Assembly: GCA_022758985.1 (NCBI GenBank)
Contig: JAEMQC010000056.1
Span: forward strand, 1 to 8,478
Reading direction: 5' to 3'
Origin: Campylobacteraceae bacterium
GTDB taxonomy: Bacteria > Campylobacterota > Campylobacteria > Campylobacterales > UBA6016
Length of the DNA: 8,478 nucleotides
The notes beneath the pieces are model-generated. The model was not told the DNA's origin, ran no database searches, and saw only the letters and a program-made list of their open reading frames with translations. The translations under genes were made by a program, and so were the position numbers. Below are positions 1 through 6,441 of this stretch, one piece after another (positions within the stretch are counted from its first letter, which is position 1; the number at the start of each line of letters is the position of its first letter).

Positions 1-1
1 G

Positions 2-181
2 GCAGAGCTTTCGAGGGCGACTAAGAGTATGTGCGAGCTAAAGAAGATAGCGATGGACGGTATGGATACGGTATATTTTGGCGAAACTTCGGCCATGATG
101 AAGTCCCAGACAGAGACTCCGATACCTAAGATAAAAGAGGTTAGTATCCAGACAAATATGAGTTTTGAGTGTAAGAGGTAA
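2..181 (+). CDS. 3' end of an unrecognised protein (partial, 59 residues visible)
   Basis: An open frame enters from the left edge and runs without a stop to TAA at 179-181, giving 59 C-terminal residues. The visible part is rich in Met, Lys and Glu, ends in CKR, has no membrane segment, and its last third (TETPIPKIKEV region) looks like a flexible tail. I do not recognise the family. It ends 2 nt before the ATG of the NYN gene and the codon use matches its neighbours, so it is probably the upstream member of the same transcription unit. The fragment could also be an open frame without coding function, but the tight junction argues for a real gene. Confidence 0.6.
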   Translation, partial: AELSRATKSMCELKKIAMDGMDTVYFGETSAMMKSQTETPIPKIKEVSIQTNMSFECKR

Positions 182-183
182 AA

Positions 184-933
184 ATGAGCCAAAAAGTATT
201 CGGCGGTCAAAAGCTGGCCGTACTAATCGATGCGGAAAATGCGCAGGCGTCTCTGACGCCGTATCTGCTCTCGGAGATAGCTAAATACGGAGTGGCTAGC
301 GTCAAACGTATATACGGCGATTGGACGGGGCCGCAGCTATCCGGATGGAAAGATACGCTGCTTACGCACTCTATCCAGCCGATTCAGCAGTTTCGATATA
401 CGAGCGGCAAGAACGCTACCGATAGCGCTATGATAATAGATGCGATGGATCTTTTATATACGGGTAAGTTCAACGGTTTTTGTCTGGTATCGTCCGATAG
501 CGATTTTACGAGACTAGCGGCCAGAATAAGAGAGTCCGGCCTTGTCGTATACGGATTTGGCAGGCGCCAGACGCCGAAGGCTTTTGTGGCGGCATGCGAC
601 AAGTTTGTCTATACGGAGATACTCAGAGCCGGCACAGAAGAGAGCGAAGTGCCTCTGGAAAAACCTGTAAAAGAGAGCTTAAAGGATGAGAAGCTAAGAA
701 CGCTCCTCTCTGTAGCGGTAGAAGATTCAGGCGATGAAAACGGATGGGCAAATCTAGGGGCGGTAGGTAGCGAAATCAATAAATACTCTCCTGATTTCGA
801 CCCTAGAAACTACGGCTTTAGAAAGCTAAGCGACCTTATGAAGGCTACCGGGATGTTTGAATTCGAAGAGAGGGAGCACAAAAACTCTCAAGCCAAAACG
901 GTATACATAAGGCTTAAGAACGGCAGATATTAA
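184..933 (+). CDS. NYN domain protein with C-terminal LOTUS/OST-HTH domain (LabA/DUF88 type)
   Basis: This is a cytoplasmic protein of 249 residues with two parts. Residues about 9-147 form a NYN (PIN-like) fold: the acidic and polar residues expected at the metal site are visible as D16 and N19 in LIDAEN, D80 in NATD, D86 in IIDAMD, and the SSDSD run at 103-107. Residues about 168-245 look like an OST-HTH/LOTUS winged-helix domain, with the typical YGFRKLSDLM stretch at 210-219. NYN proteins are known or predicted metal-dependent ribonucleases, and LOTUS domains bind RNA or protein partners, so a role in RNA cleavage or turnover is likely; the target is unknown. An AGAGG ribosome site at 174-178 lies 5 nt before the ATG. 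A lipoprotein gene follows after 12 nt. The family call is firm; the activity is inferred from conserved residues. Confidence 0.9.
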   Translation: MSQKVFGGQKLAVLIDAENAQASLTPYLLSEIAKYGVASVKRIYGDWTGPQLSGWKDTLLTHSIQPIQQFRYTSGKNATDSAMIIDAMDLLYTGKFNGFCLVSSDSDFTRLAARIRESGLVVYGFGRRQTPKAFVAACDKFVYTEILRAGTEESEVPLEKPVKESLKDEKLRTLLSVAVEDSGDENGWANLGAVGSEINKYSPDFDPRNYGFRKLSDLMKATGMFEFEEREHKNSQAKTVYIRLKNGRY

Positions 934-937
934 GGAG
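932..937 (+). promoter_or_regulatory. Ribosome binding site AAGGAG that fixes a TTG start
   Basis: AAGGAG overlaps the TAA stop of the NYN gene and lies 8 nt before TTG at 946. It is the best match to the anti-Shine-Dalgarno sequence in the region and decides the otherwise unusual TTG start of the NlpC/P60 lipoprotein. The overlap also suggests that translation of the two genes is linked. Confidence 0.75.
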
Positions 938-945
938 TAGCTGCT

Positions 946-2160
946 TTGATAAGGTTTGTTTTTGGCATTTGTATTTTACTGTTCATGTCAGGCTGCTCTG
1001 CGGTGCGGCTGCCTCTTGCCGACGCCAAAATCGAGGATAATCGCTTCTCTTTGTTTAAAGAGAAGTTTTTTGAGGCGTGGGGCTTTGAGAGCGAAGAGAG
1101 CGCAGGCTCAAAGCTGGATGCGATGTGCGAGGATATAAAAAACAGAGGCGATTTATACGGCGAAAATCTAATGCCCGTTAGCTTTGCGAAAATAAAAAAG
1201 ATATTAGATATAGCTGGCTTGGCAAAAGAGAGCAAGGTATTTAAAAACGCCATAACCGTACGAAATTCCGATATGCGCGTATTGCCAACCGATAAGCCGC
1301 TATTTAAAAACCCCTCCATTGCCGGAGAGGGGTATCCTTTTGATTATCTGCAAAACTCTAGAATATACATTTCTACTCCGCTAAAGCTTTTGTATACAAC
1401 CCCACAAAGAGACTATTATTTCGCCAAAACTCCAGTCGGGTACGGCTGGATAGACGCCAGAAACGTGGCATTTACAGATGGCTCTTTTGAGGAGCTGTTT
1501 CGCTCCTTGCCTTTAATGGGCGTCGTAAACGACAAGAAGGCTTTACATGCCGAGTCTGGTGTTTTTGTAGAGAGATTAAATATCGGCACGCTTTTACCGC
1601 AAGGAGTGTATCCGGCAAGAGACGAACTGGGCTATGCCGTATGGAAGAGATACGCCCCGTCAGATAATCTGCAAAAGCTGCCGTTTGTCATGAACGATAC
1701 CGCCGTGGCGCTTATCGGCTACTCTTTGTACGGGGAGCCGTACGGTTGGGGAGGGTATCTGGACAATAGGGATTGCTCCATGTTTTTAAGGGATATGTTC
1801 TTTAATTTTGGAATCTATCTACCTCGAAACTCTGCCGAGCAGGCAGCTGGATATGTGGATATTGAAAAACTTAACAACGCCGCCAAAAAAGCGTATATAA
1901 AAGCAAATGCGAAGCCGTGGAGAACGCTTATATATCTAAAAGGTCATATTATGCTCTATGTTGGTGAAGATTTGGCCGGAGAACCTCTTGTGCTTCACGA
2001 CGCATGGGGTATAAAAAGCTTCAAGGACGGCAAGGAGGGCAGAGAGATGCTCGGCGGAATCGTAGTAACAACGATGGAAGAAGGCAAGGGTAGGGCGTGG
2101 TATGACGAAGCCAAAAGCTCAATACTTTCAAAGGTGCTAGGCATAAAGCAGATATACTAA
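946..2160 (+). CDS. Lipoprotein peptidoglycan endopeptidase, SH3b-NlpC/P60 family
   Basis: This protein has 404 residues and a lipoprotein signal peptide: a hydrophobic stretch at 4-14 and lipobox MSGC with Cys17 as the lipid-attachment residue. Next come a family-specific N-terminal region (about 45-125), two SH3b-like segments (about 128-180 and 190-240), and an NlpC/P60 domain (about 250-390). The catalytic Cys is C277 in NRDCSMF, the His is H334 in LKGHIMLYVG, and H351 in LHDAWG fits the third polar position. This architecture matches family members that cut between D-Glu and the diamino acid, or L-Ala and D-Glu, in peptidoglycan stem peptides. It probably acts at the periplasmic face of a membrane in wall remodelling. 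The start is TTG at 946: AAGGAG at 932-937 overlaps the previous stop codon and sits 8 nt upstream, and no better ATG precedes the signal peptide. Exact bond cut is not readable from sequence. Confidence 0.88.
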   Translation: MIRFVFGICILLFMSGCSAVRLPLADAKIEDNRFSLFKEKFFEAWGFESEESAGSKLDAMCEDIKNRGDLYGENLMPVSFAKIKKILDIAGLAKESKVFKNAITVRNSDMRVLPTDKPLFKNPSIAGEGYPFDYLQNSRIYISTPLKLLYTTPQRDYYFAKTPVGYGWIDARNVAFTDGSFEELFRSLPLMGVVNDKKALHAESGVFVERLNIGTLLPQGVYPARDELGYAVWKRYAPSDNLQKLPFVMNDTAVALIGYSLYGEPYGWGGYLDNRDCSMFLRDMFFNFGIYLPRNSAEQAAGYVDIEKLNNAAKKAYIKANAKPWRTLIYLKGHIMLYVGEDLAGEPLVLHDAWGIKSFKDGKEGREMLGGIVVTTMEEGKGRAWYDEAKSSILSKVLGIKQIY

Positions 2161-2281
2161 AAAGGGTGCGCCAAGTGCTAAACTCGTTTTCTACAAATTC
2201 GCAGCTTGTTTTGAATTAGGGTTGCTATCAATTTGTTTTACGGTTTTAGCTCCTTGCCGCTCATATTCAAGGAGCAGATCG
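2161..2281. other. Convergent intergenic region
   Basis: These 121 bases separate the 3' ends of the NlpC/P60 gene (+) and the GGDEF/EAL gene (-). They are AT-rich with no convincing open frame or promoter. Apart from the 8-bp hairpin near the right end, I see only a weak AATTC/GAATT pairing around 2200. Confidence 0.5.
2249..2275. terminator. Possible terminator hairpin between convergent genes
   Basis: GCTCCTTG (2249-2256) and CAAGGAGC (2268-2275) form a perfect 8-bp stem with an 11-nt loop. It sits just past the stop of the GGDEF/EAL gene and could serve either strand. There is no clean T-tract after it on either strand, so it is not a classical intrinsic terminator; it may be a weak one or an mRNA 3'-end stabiliser. 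Confidence 0.35.
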
Positions 2282-4738
2282 CTACAAGATAAGATTTGGA
2301 GAGGGCTCATAGAAGTAGTACCCTTGCGAAGAGTCTATGCCCATGCTTTTAACGTGCATAAACACGTCTTCGTCGCAAACAAATTCCGCTACGGTTTTAA
2401 TTCCCATCTCTCTTGCGAAGTTTTGTATGCTTGCTACTATTATCTGCGCATTTCTATCGTAAGGGAGGTTTCTTATGAGGCTTCCGTCTATTTTTAGCGT
2501 ATCGACCTCTAGTTTTAATATATGGTCGAAGTTTGAATATCCGCTTCCGAAATCATCAATCGCAAAACTGCACCCGAGGGATCTAAAAGTATTTATGAAG
2601 CTTTTTACTTCGTCATAGCTCTTAATCCCCTCTGACTCTAGTATTTCAAAAATAATCTTTTCGCCCATTTTGGTGTTTGATATTTTTTCAAATAAAAACT
2701 CTTGTATATCTTGTTCTATGATATCGTCAAATGAGAGATTGATGCTGACCGGCAAATCCGATGTTTTGAATACATCGATAGTTTTGCTTACCATTATTTT
2801 TGTTAGTTCCGGATAGAGTCGCATTTTTTTTGATATTTCCAAAAACGCATATGGGGTTACGACTTTGCCCTCTAGAGTATGCAGCCTCATGAGGGCTTCG
2901 TATCTTTCTATCTCGCCGGTTTTGTTGTTTACTATCGGCTGGAAATACGGGACTATTTTATCTTCTTTGATTGCCGTTTTGATGGTTTTGTGCCAAATGA
3001 TATTGTTTTTTTGCTCTTCCAGCATCTGCATGGACGTATCAAAGCTCTCAAAATGCCTGTTTTTGGATTTTGCTTTTTTGAGGGCTATTTCTGCGTATTC
3101 AATAGGCTTTGAAGCGGACTTCGCATAACCGACGGTTATGGTGATAAAAATCTCTATCTCTTCGTATATGAAGCTTCTGTCGTCCGTATCGGCTATAAGC
3201 TTCTCTATAAATTGGAATATTTTTTCTTCATCCGTATTTTCGTCAAACAAGATGGCGTACTCGCCGCCGCTCAGCTTGTACAGCTTGCTGCCTTCAACCT
3301 CTTTTGTTTGTTCTGCAAGCCAGCCGGCATACATTTTTATGATTGAATCCCCGGCGTTAAAGCCGTATACTTCGTTTATGTCCTCTAGTCTGTCTATATT
3401 TACGATGGCTACTTTCGGCTCTTTGTACTTTGGTAGTTCGTCAAAAAGTATTATTCTGTTTGTGAGCCCCGTTAGAGAGTCGTGGATTAGATGTGATTTG
3501 AACGCTTCGTTTTGTCTGAATGAGTTAATGGCAAAGCCTATATCTCCGGCAAGCTCCTCTAACATCAAAATCTCTTTTTTGTCAAAGCCATCCTCTCTGT
3601 CTGTATATACGGTAAGCGCTCCGAACGGTTTTGAGTGCATATCTTTTCGCAGAGGCATTGCGATGACAAATCTAAATCCGGCCTTTTTTGCTTTTTCAAA
3701 CCATGGTTTGAAATTTGGATCATATATATCGGTTATTACGGTTCTATTTTCTATAATGCTATTTGCACTAGGTCCTTTGGATGTCAGGTCTGCAGGATCA
3801 AGCGATATTCTAAAACCTTCGTCCAAATATCCACTCCAGTCAAACGACTTGTAGGCTACATTGATATATCCATCCTCCTCAAAACCTATCCAGACTAGCT
3901 TGTAGTGCCCAAATTCGGATAGTCTGTCGCAGCTTTTTTGCAGCAACTCGTCTATGGATTTGCTTGAAATTAGCAGCTGGTTGACATCCGCTACGGTTCT
4001 TAATATTTCATCTAGATAGTTTGTCTGCTCAAGGGTTTGCGTCAGCTCTTCCTTTTGGCTAATAAGCGTCTTAAAGCTGTTGACTAGCGTCGTCTGAAGA
4101 AGCGTAAAGTCTTGTATAAAAAATTTTTTATACTCCGTATTTTTCATCTCGGCCGTATCTAAAATGTCGTATATCGGCTTGGCGAATAGATGCAGCCCCA
4201 GTAACAGCAAGAGAGTTAAAACTACAAATTGGAAGGCGAAAACCTCTCTCGTATTATCCCTTGTAGCGTCTTCTATTGTCTTAAATAGGTAGTCTTTGTC
4301 TATATGCAAAAGTATGTAGGCTTTTTTTGGCGTGCCGTCGTCAAAATAGTTTAGCGTATAGCAAAAGAGCGCATTTTCTTTTAAGAGCTCGTCGTATATC
4401 GGGCGGTTAACCGATATATATCCGTCTCTTATTATGCTGCCCTTTAGCGTTCTGTCGGACGAGTATTTAATCGTATTGCCGTCCTCTGTGTAGGATATCG
4501 ATGATATGAATCTGTGCGTCGCTCTCGTCTTATCCAGGATTTTTTGTATATTTGATGGCGTCTTTTTTTCCAGCTCCGATACGACGTGATCTTCCACTTG
4601 GATCATGACGCCACCCACAGAGTCGCTAACGTATTTGAATATTAGCGCTCTGTTTTTATAGTGCGCATAATAGTGTGTGGCCAGCATAGACGTCAATACT
4701 ATGAGCAGTGCAGCGAATATGGCTGTTTTTAGTTTCAT
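2282..4738 (-). CDS. Membrane sensor with GAF, degenerate GGDEF and EAL domains (likely c-di-GMP phosphodiesterase)
   Basis: This protein has 818 residues. A membrane segment lies at 5-24, an extracytoplasmic sensor region at about 25-162, and a second membrane segment at about 166-187. A helical linker (195-245) leads to a GAF-like domain (about 242-408), a GGDEF domain (about 416-565) and an EAL domain (about 580-818). The GGDEF signature is changed to SGGEY (490-494), replacing the first Gly and the key Asp, so cyclase activity is probably lost; HDSLTGLTNR and D449 remain. The EAL domain keeps the expected metal and catalytic residues: E614 (EAL), N667, E698, D728-D729 (DDFGSG), K749, E785 and Q805. 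It is therefore probably a phosphodiesterase that turns c-di-GMP into pGpG, tuned by periplasmic, GAF and GGDEF inputs. Its ATG overlaps the solute-binding protein stop by 4 nt (ATGA) and has only a weak ribosome site, which points to translational coupling. Confidence 0.92.
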   Translation of the reverse strand: MKLKTAIFAALLIVLTSMLATHYYAHYKNRALIFKYVSDSVGGVMIQVEDHVVSELEKKTPSNIQKILDKTRATHRFISSISYTEDGNTIKYSSDRTLKGSIIRDGYISVNRPIYDELLKENALFCYTLNYFDDGTPKKAYILLHIDKDYLFKTIEDATRDNTREVFAFQFVVLTLLLLLGLHLFAKPIYDILDTAEMKNTEYKKFFIQDFTLLQTTLVNSFKTLISQKEELTQTLEQTNYLDEILRTVADVNQLLISSKSIDELLQKSCDRLSEFGHYKLVWIGFEEDGYINVAYKSFDWSGYLDEGFRISLDPADLTSKGPSANSIIENRTVITDIYDPNFKPWFEKAKKAGFRFVIAMPLRKDMHSKPFGALTVYTDREDGFDKKEILMLEELAGDIGFAINSFRQNEAFKSHLIHDSLTGLTNRIILFDELPKYKEPKVAIVNIDRLEDINEVYGFNAGDSIIKMYAGWLAEQTKEVEGSKLYKLSGGEYAILFDENTDEEKIFQFIEKLIADTDDRSFIYEEIEIFITITVGYAKSASKPIEYAEIALKKAKSKNRHFESFDTSMQMLEEQKNNIIWHKTIKTAIKEDKIVPYFQPIVNNKTGEIERYEALMRLHTLEGKVVTPYAFLEISKKMRLYPELTKIMVSKTIDVFKTSDLPVSINLSFDDIIEQDIQEFLFEKISNTKMGEKIIFEILESEGIKSYDEVKSFINTFRSLGCSFAIDDFGSGYSNFDHILKLEVDTLKIDGSLIRNLPYDRNAQIIVASIQNFAREMGIKTVAEFVCDEDVFMHVKSMGIDSSQGYYFYEPSPNLIL

Positions 4739-5673
4739 CTAATCAGCTTATCTGTCGGAATTTTCTGTTTTTGCAAAAACTTTAGCGCTTTTTCATACTC
4801 TTTGTCGTCTATCCAATTTATCCCGTCAAGACTTACCATAAACTGTTCGTAAGTTTGGTTTTCGAGGTATCCCTTGATTGTTTCGTAAAACTCTTTTGGA
4901 TTTTGTTTTAGCCTCTGCGCAGCCTTAGTAAATACCTCTTTGAGTCTTTTTACCTCTTCCTCGTTATTTTTGACTGCGCGCTCATCTAGAAATATTGCAT
5001 CTATGACTTGAATATCGGTAAGCTCTCTTGTAGAGGATATTTTTTTAAAGCCGTTATTTTGGATTGAGCTGACGTATGGTTCGTACGATATGATAAGCAT
5101 AGGGTTTGAGCTGGCTTTGGCTTTGATTGCGGCGGTGCTTTCTTGATCGCTGTTTTGGAGCTTAAATTTTTTCTCATCAAAACCGTATTGGGAGATAAAT
5201 GCCTTAAAAATATCCATATTTACGGAACTAAGCTCGAAATAACAATCTATTTTTTTATCTGAGTGTTTTAGCTCTTCTATAGTTTTGTTGGACAAGATAG
5301 TGTCGGCTCCGTTTGAACGGTCTATCAAAAAGTACGGCTTTAAATACTCCCTGTTTTTAAAGTTGAAATATTCATATTGTGTAGCAGTAAAGCCGTCAGA
5401 TAGACCTTTTTCGTATAACGTTACGTTTTCGGCAAGCCCGACGACCCATATGAATTTAAACTTCGAGTCTTTTAACCATCCTTTTTCCTGGGCGTAAATA
5501 AACGGCGTAAAACCTATCCAAGGATTTGTTGAAACTCTTATCTCGTATTGCTCAGATTTGTTTTGGCATCCGCCGACAAAAGCTGCTGTAAATAAGAGTG
5601 TTAAAGCAATAAAAAACTTGAAAGTCGTTTTAATTGAATACTCCTGTTTAAGAGAAGGCGATTTTATTTGCAT
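4735..5673 (-). CDS. Orphan solute-binding lipoprotein, NMT1/SsuA-like
   Basis: From the ATG at 5673 the product has 312 residues. It carries a lipoprotein signal: a hydrophobic core at about 20-31 and lipobox VGGC with Cys36. The mature part looks like a periplasmic binding protein of the nitrate/sulfonate/thiamine-precursor type, with TNPWIGFTPF near 49-58 followed by AQEKGW, the DGFTATQYEY strand near 93-102, ADTILS near 123-128, and SYEPY near 196-200. The ligand cannot be told. No permease or ATPase gene is adjacent; instead the next gene is the GGDEF/EAL sensor, overlapping by 4 nt. A sensory role, handing ligand state to that sensor's periplasmic domain, is therefore likely but inferred. 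The start is doubtful: the ATG has no ribosome site, while CAGGAG at 5641-5646 precedes an ATT codon at 5634-5632. Starting there would give 299 residues, a short signal peptide and lipid Cys23. Confidence 0.85.
   Translation of the reverse strand: MQIKSPSLKQEYSIKTTFKFFIALTLLFTAAFVGGCQNKSEQYEIRVSTNPWIGFTPFIYAQEKGWLKDSKFKFIWVVGLAENVTLYEKGLSDGFTATQYEYFNFKNREYLKPYFLIDRSNGADTILSNKTIEELKHSDKKIDCYFELSSVNMDIFKAFISQYGFDEKKFKLQNSDQESTAAIKAKASSNPMLIISYEPYVSSIQNNGFKKISSTRELTDIQVIDAIFLDERAVKNNEEEVKRLKEVFTKAAQRLKQNPKEFYETIKGYLENQTYEQFMVSLDGINWIDDKEYEKALKFLQKQKIPTDKLIR
5641..5646 (-). promoter_or_regulatory. Strong ribosome binding site CAGGAG inside the long form of the solute-binding protein gene
   Basis: Read on the - strand, CAGGAG ends 6 nt before the ATT codon at 5634-5632. 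No ATG, GTG or TTG in frame lies at a usable distance. It is the best ribosome site near this gene, while the ATG at 5673 has none, with only AAAGAG about 19 nt away. It may mark an ATT start, or may be a chance match within codons 10-11. Confidence 0.45.
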
Positions 5674-5678
5674 TTAAT

Positions 5679-5684
5679 ATTATA
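5679..5684 (-). promoter_or_regulatory. Possible promoter -10 box TATAAT for the solute-binding protein and GGDEF/EAL genes
   Basis: In the 16-nt gap after the L,D-transpeptidase stop, the - strand reads TATAAT. No good -35 hexamer is seen 17 nt upstream (ATCGAA), which is common in Campylobacterota promoters. The expected transcript start would fall at about 5672, on the ATG itself, so use of this promoter would require a downstream translation start or leaderless translation. Confidence 0.4.
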
Positions 5685-5689
5685 CTTTG

Positions 5690-6295
5690 CTACTCTTTTA
5701 TTTCGATAATCGGCGTTTTGTTTTTTGATAACATAGACGCTATTTGTTCCATATCCTCTTTTTTGAGGGCTATGCATCCGGCAGTCGGACCCCATTCTTT
5801 GTTGGCTATATGCATAAAGATGCAAGAACCGGCGTCCTTTTTGCCCTCTGGGTTGTAGTCTATAACGGCGCCTATATCGTATAGCCCATCTTCTCTTAGC
5901 ATCTCTTCGCTGCTATCGTAGTCAATGATAGTTTTTGAGGAGTCTATTATAAGATTGTAGTGTGACGAATTTGGATCATCTACGCATCTAAGCAAAGAGT
6001 GTGTTTTTATGAAAGGCATATTTATGCCGCTAGGTTCCGATTTTCCAAAAAGCGCCGTTATCTTGTATATTCCGCTTGGCGTCTTGCCGTCCCCCTCTTT
6101 TTTTTGATTTTTTGCCGCTACTCCGTTTCTTCCTATTGTCGCATCATAAGAGTTTATAAGTTTTTCGCCCTCAAAAAAGTAAACTTTTGCTTTTGTGGAG
6201 CCGCTATTTTCCGGTATTACGACTAGACGCTGTTTTTGTGCGCAACCCGATAGAAGCAGAGCCATTAATAGATAGAGCAATTTTTTTGTTTTCAT
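5690..6295 (-). CDS. L,D-transpeptidase lipoprotein (YkuD fold)
   Basis: From the ATG at 6295 this is a 201-residue lipoprotein: hydrophobic core at about 7-15 and lipobox LSGC with Cys18. The YkuD domain covers about 23-200. GDGKTPSGIY (68-77) is typical of the family, and the catalytic site is visible as H162 in MHIANKEWGP and the nucleophile C174 in TAGCIAL, which replaces the more common SHGCIRL form. Such enzymes form or cut L,D cross-links, or trim stem peptides, in periplasmic peptidoglycan. A TTG two codons upstream (6301) could also be the start; I prefer ATG because neither has a clear ribosome site. The solute-binding protein gene begins 16 nt after its stop, so the three left-going genes may be co-transcribed. 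Substrate and exact reaction are not readable. Confidence 0.88.
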   Translation of the reverse strand: MKTKKLLYLLMALLLSGCAQKQRLVVIPENSGSTKAKVYFFEGEKLINSYDATIGRNGVAAKNQKKEGDGKTPSGIYKITALFGKSEPSGINMPFIKTHSLLRCVDDPNSSHYNLIIDSSKTIIDYDSSEEMLREDGLYDIGAVIDYNPEGKKDAGSCIFMHIANKEWGPTAGCIALKKEDMEQIASMLSKNKTPIIEIKE

Positions 6296-6385
6296 CGGCA
6301 AAATGGTATCAAAAAAGTTTTTATTTGGTAATCTTAAACGAGAGTAAAAACATGAAAATTAACATAAAAAAACACTTTTATTGCG

Positions 6386-6391
6386 TATAAT
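6386..6391 (+). promoter_or_regulatory. Promoter -10 box TATAAT for the receiver-kinase operon
   Basis: TATAAT matches the sigma-70 consensus exactly. The upstream 40 bases are A/T-rich with A- and T-runs but no clear -35 box, a pattern known for Campylobacterota housekeeping promoters. Transcription would start near 6398, giving a 5' leader of about 44 nt. A second, weaker TAAAAT is at 6398-6403. Confidence 0.6.
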
Positions 6392-6430
6392 TTCAGATAA
6401 AATACTGTCTGTTGGCTTGAAATAATAAAA

Positions 6431-6434
6431 AAGG
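6431..6434 (+). promoter_or_regulatory. Ribosome binding site AAGG for the GTG start at 6442
   Basis: AAGG, preceded by a run of A, ends 7 nt before GTG at 6442. It supports GTG as the start; the frame then opens directly into a helix before the receiver domain. Confidence 0.55.
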
Positions 6435-6441
6435 TGCGGCC

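Larger units (their letters stand above)
6296..6441. other. Divergent intergenic region between the two signalling modules
   Basis: These 146 bases lie between the L,D-transpeptidase (-) and the receiver-kinase gene (+). They are strongly AT-rich. The + strand holds a perfect TATAAT (6386-6391) and a ribosome site. On the - strand only a weak TAAGAT (6331-6336) could be a -10 box. I see no clear operator, inverted repeat or riboswitch. Confidence 0.6.

Noticed and set aside
930..1319. Minus-strand open frame of 129 codons opposite the NYN/NlpC junction
   Set aside because: It covers the start of a clear lipoprotein gene on the other strand and shows no domain or ribosome site.
1310..1333. 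Hairpin ACCCCTC / GAGGGGT with a 10-nt loop, resembling a terminator
   Set aside because: It lies inside the NlpC/P60 coding sequence, has only a short mixed T stretch after it, and the codons are needed for the conserved protein. Most likely coincidence.
2222..2497. Plus-strand open frame of 91 codons starting in the convergent intergenic region
   Set aside because: Most of it overlaps the conserved end of the EAL domain on the other strand, and it has no ribosome site.
3138..3854. Long + strand open frame of 238 codons opposite the GGDEF/EAL gene
   Set aside because: It is antisense to a well-supported coding region, is Ser-rich and low in complexity, and has no family resemblance. It is a shadow of the real gene.
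5690..6301. TTG at 6301 as start of the L,D-transpeptidase
   Set aside because: It adds only two residues, has no ribosome site, and the ATG at 6295 gives a standard lipoprotein signal peptide. It cannot be fully excluded.
6352..6390. A 12-codon open frame (starting MKINIKKHF) before the receiver-kinase gene, as a possible leader peptide
   Set aside because: It ends within the TATAAT promoter box, upstream of the likely transcript start, and has no attenuator-like hairpin after it.
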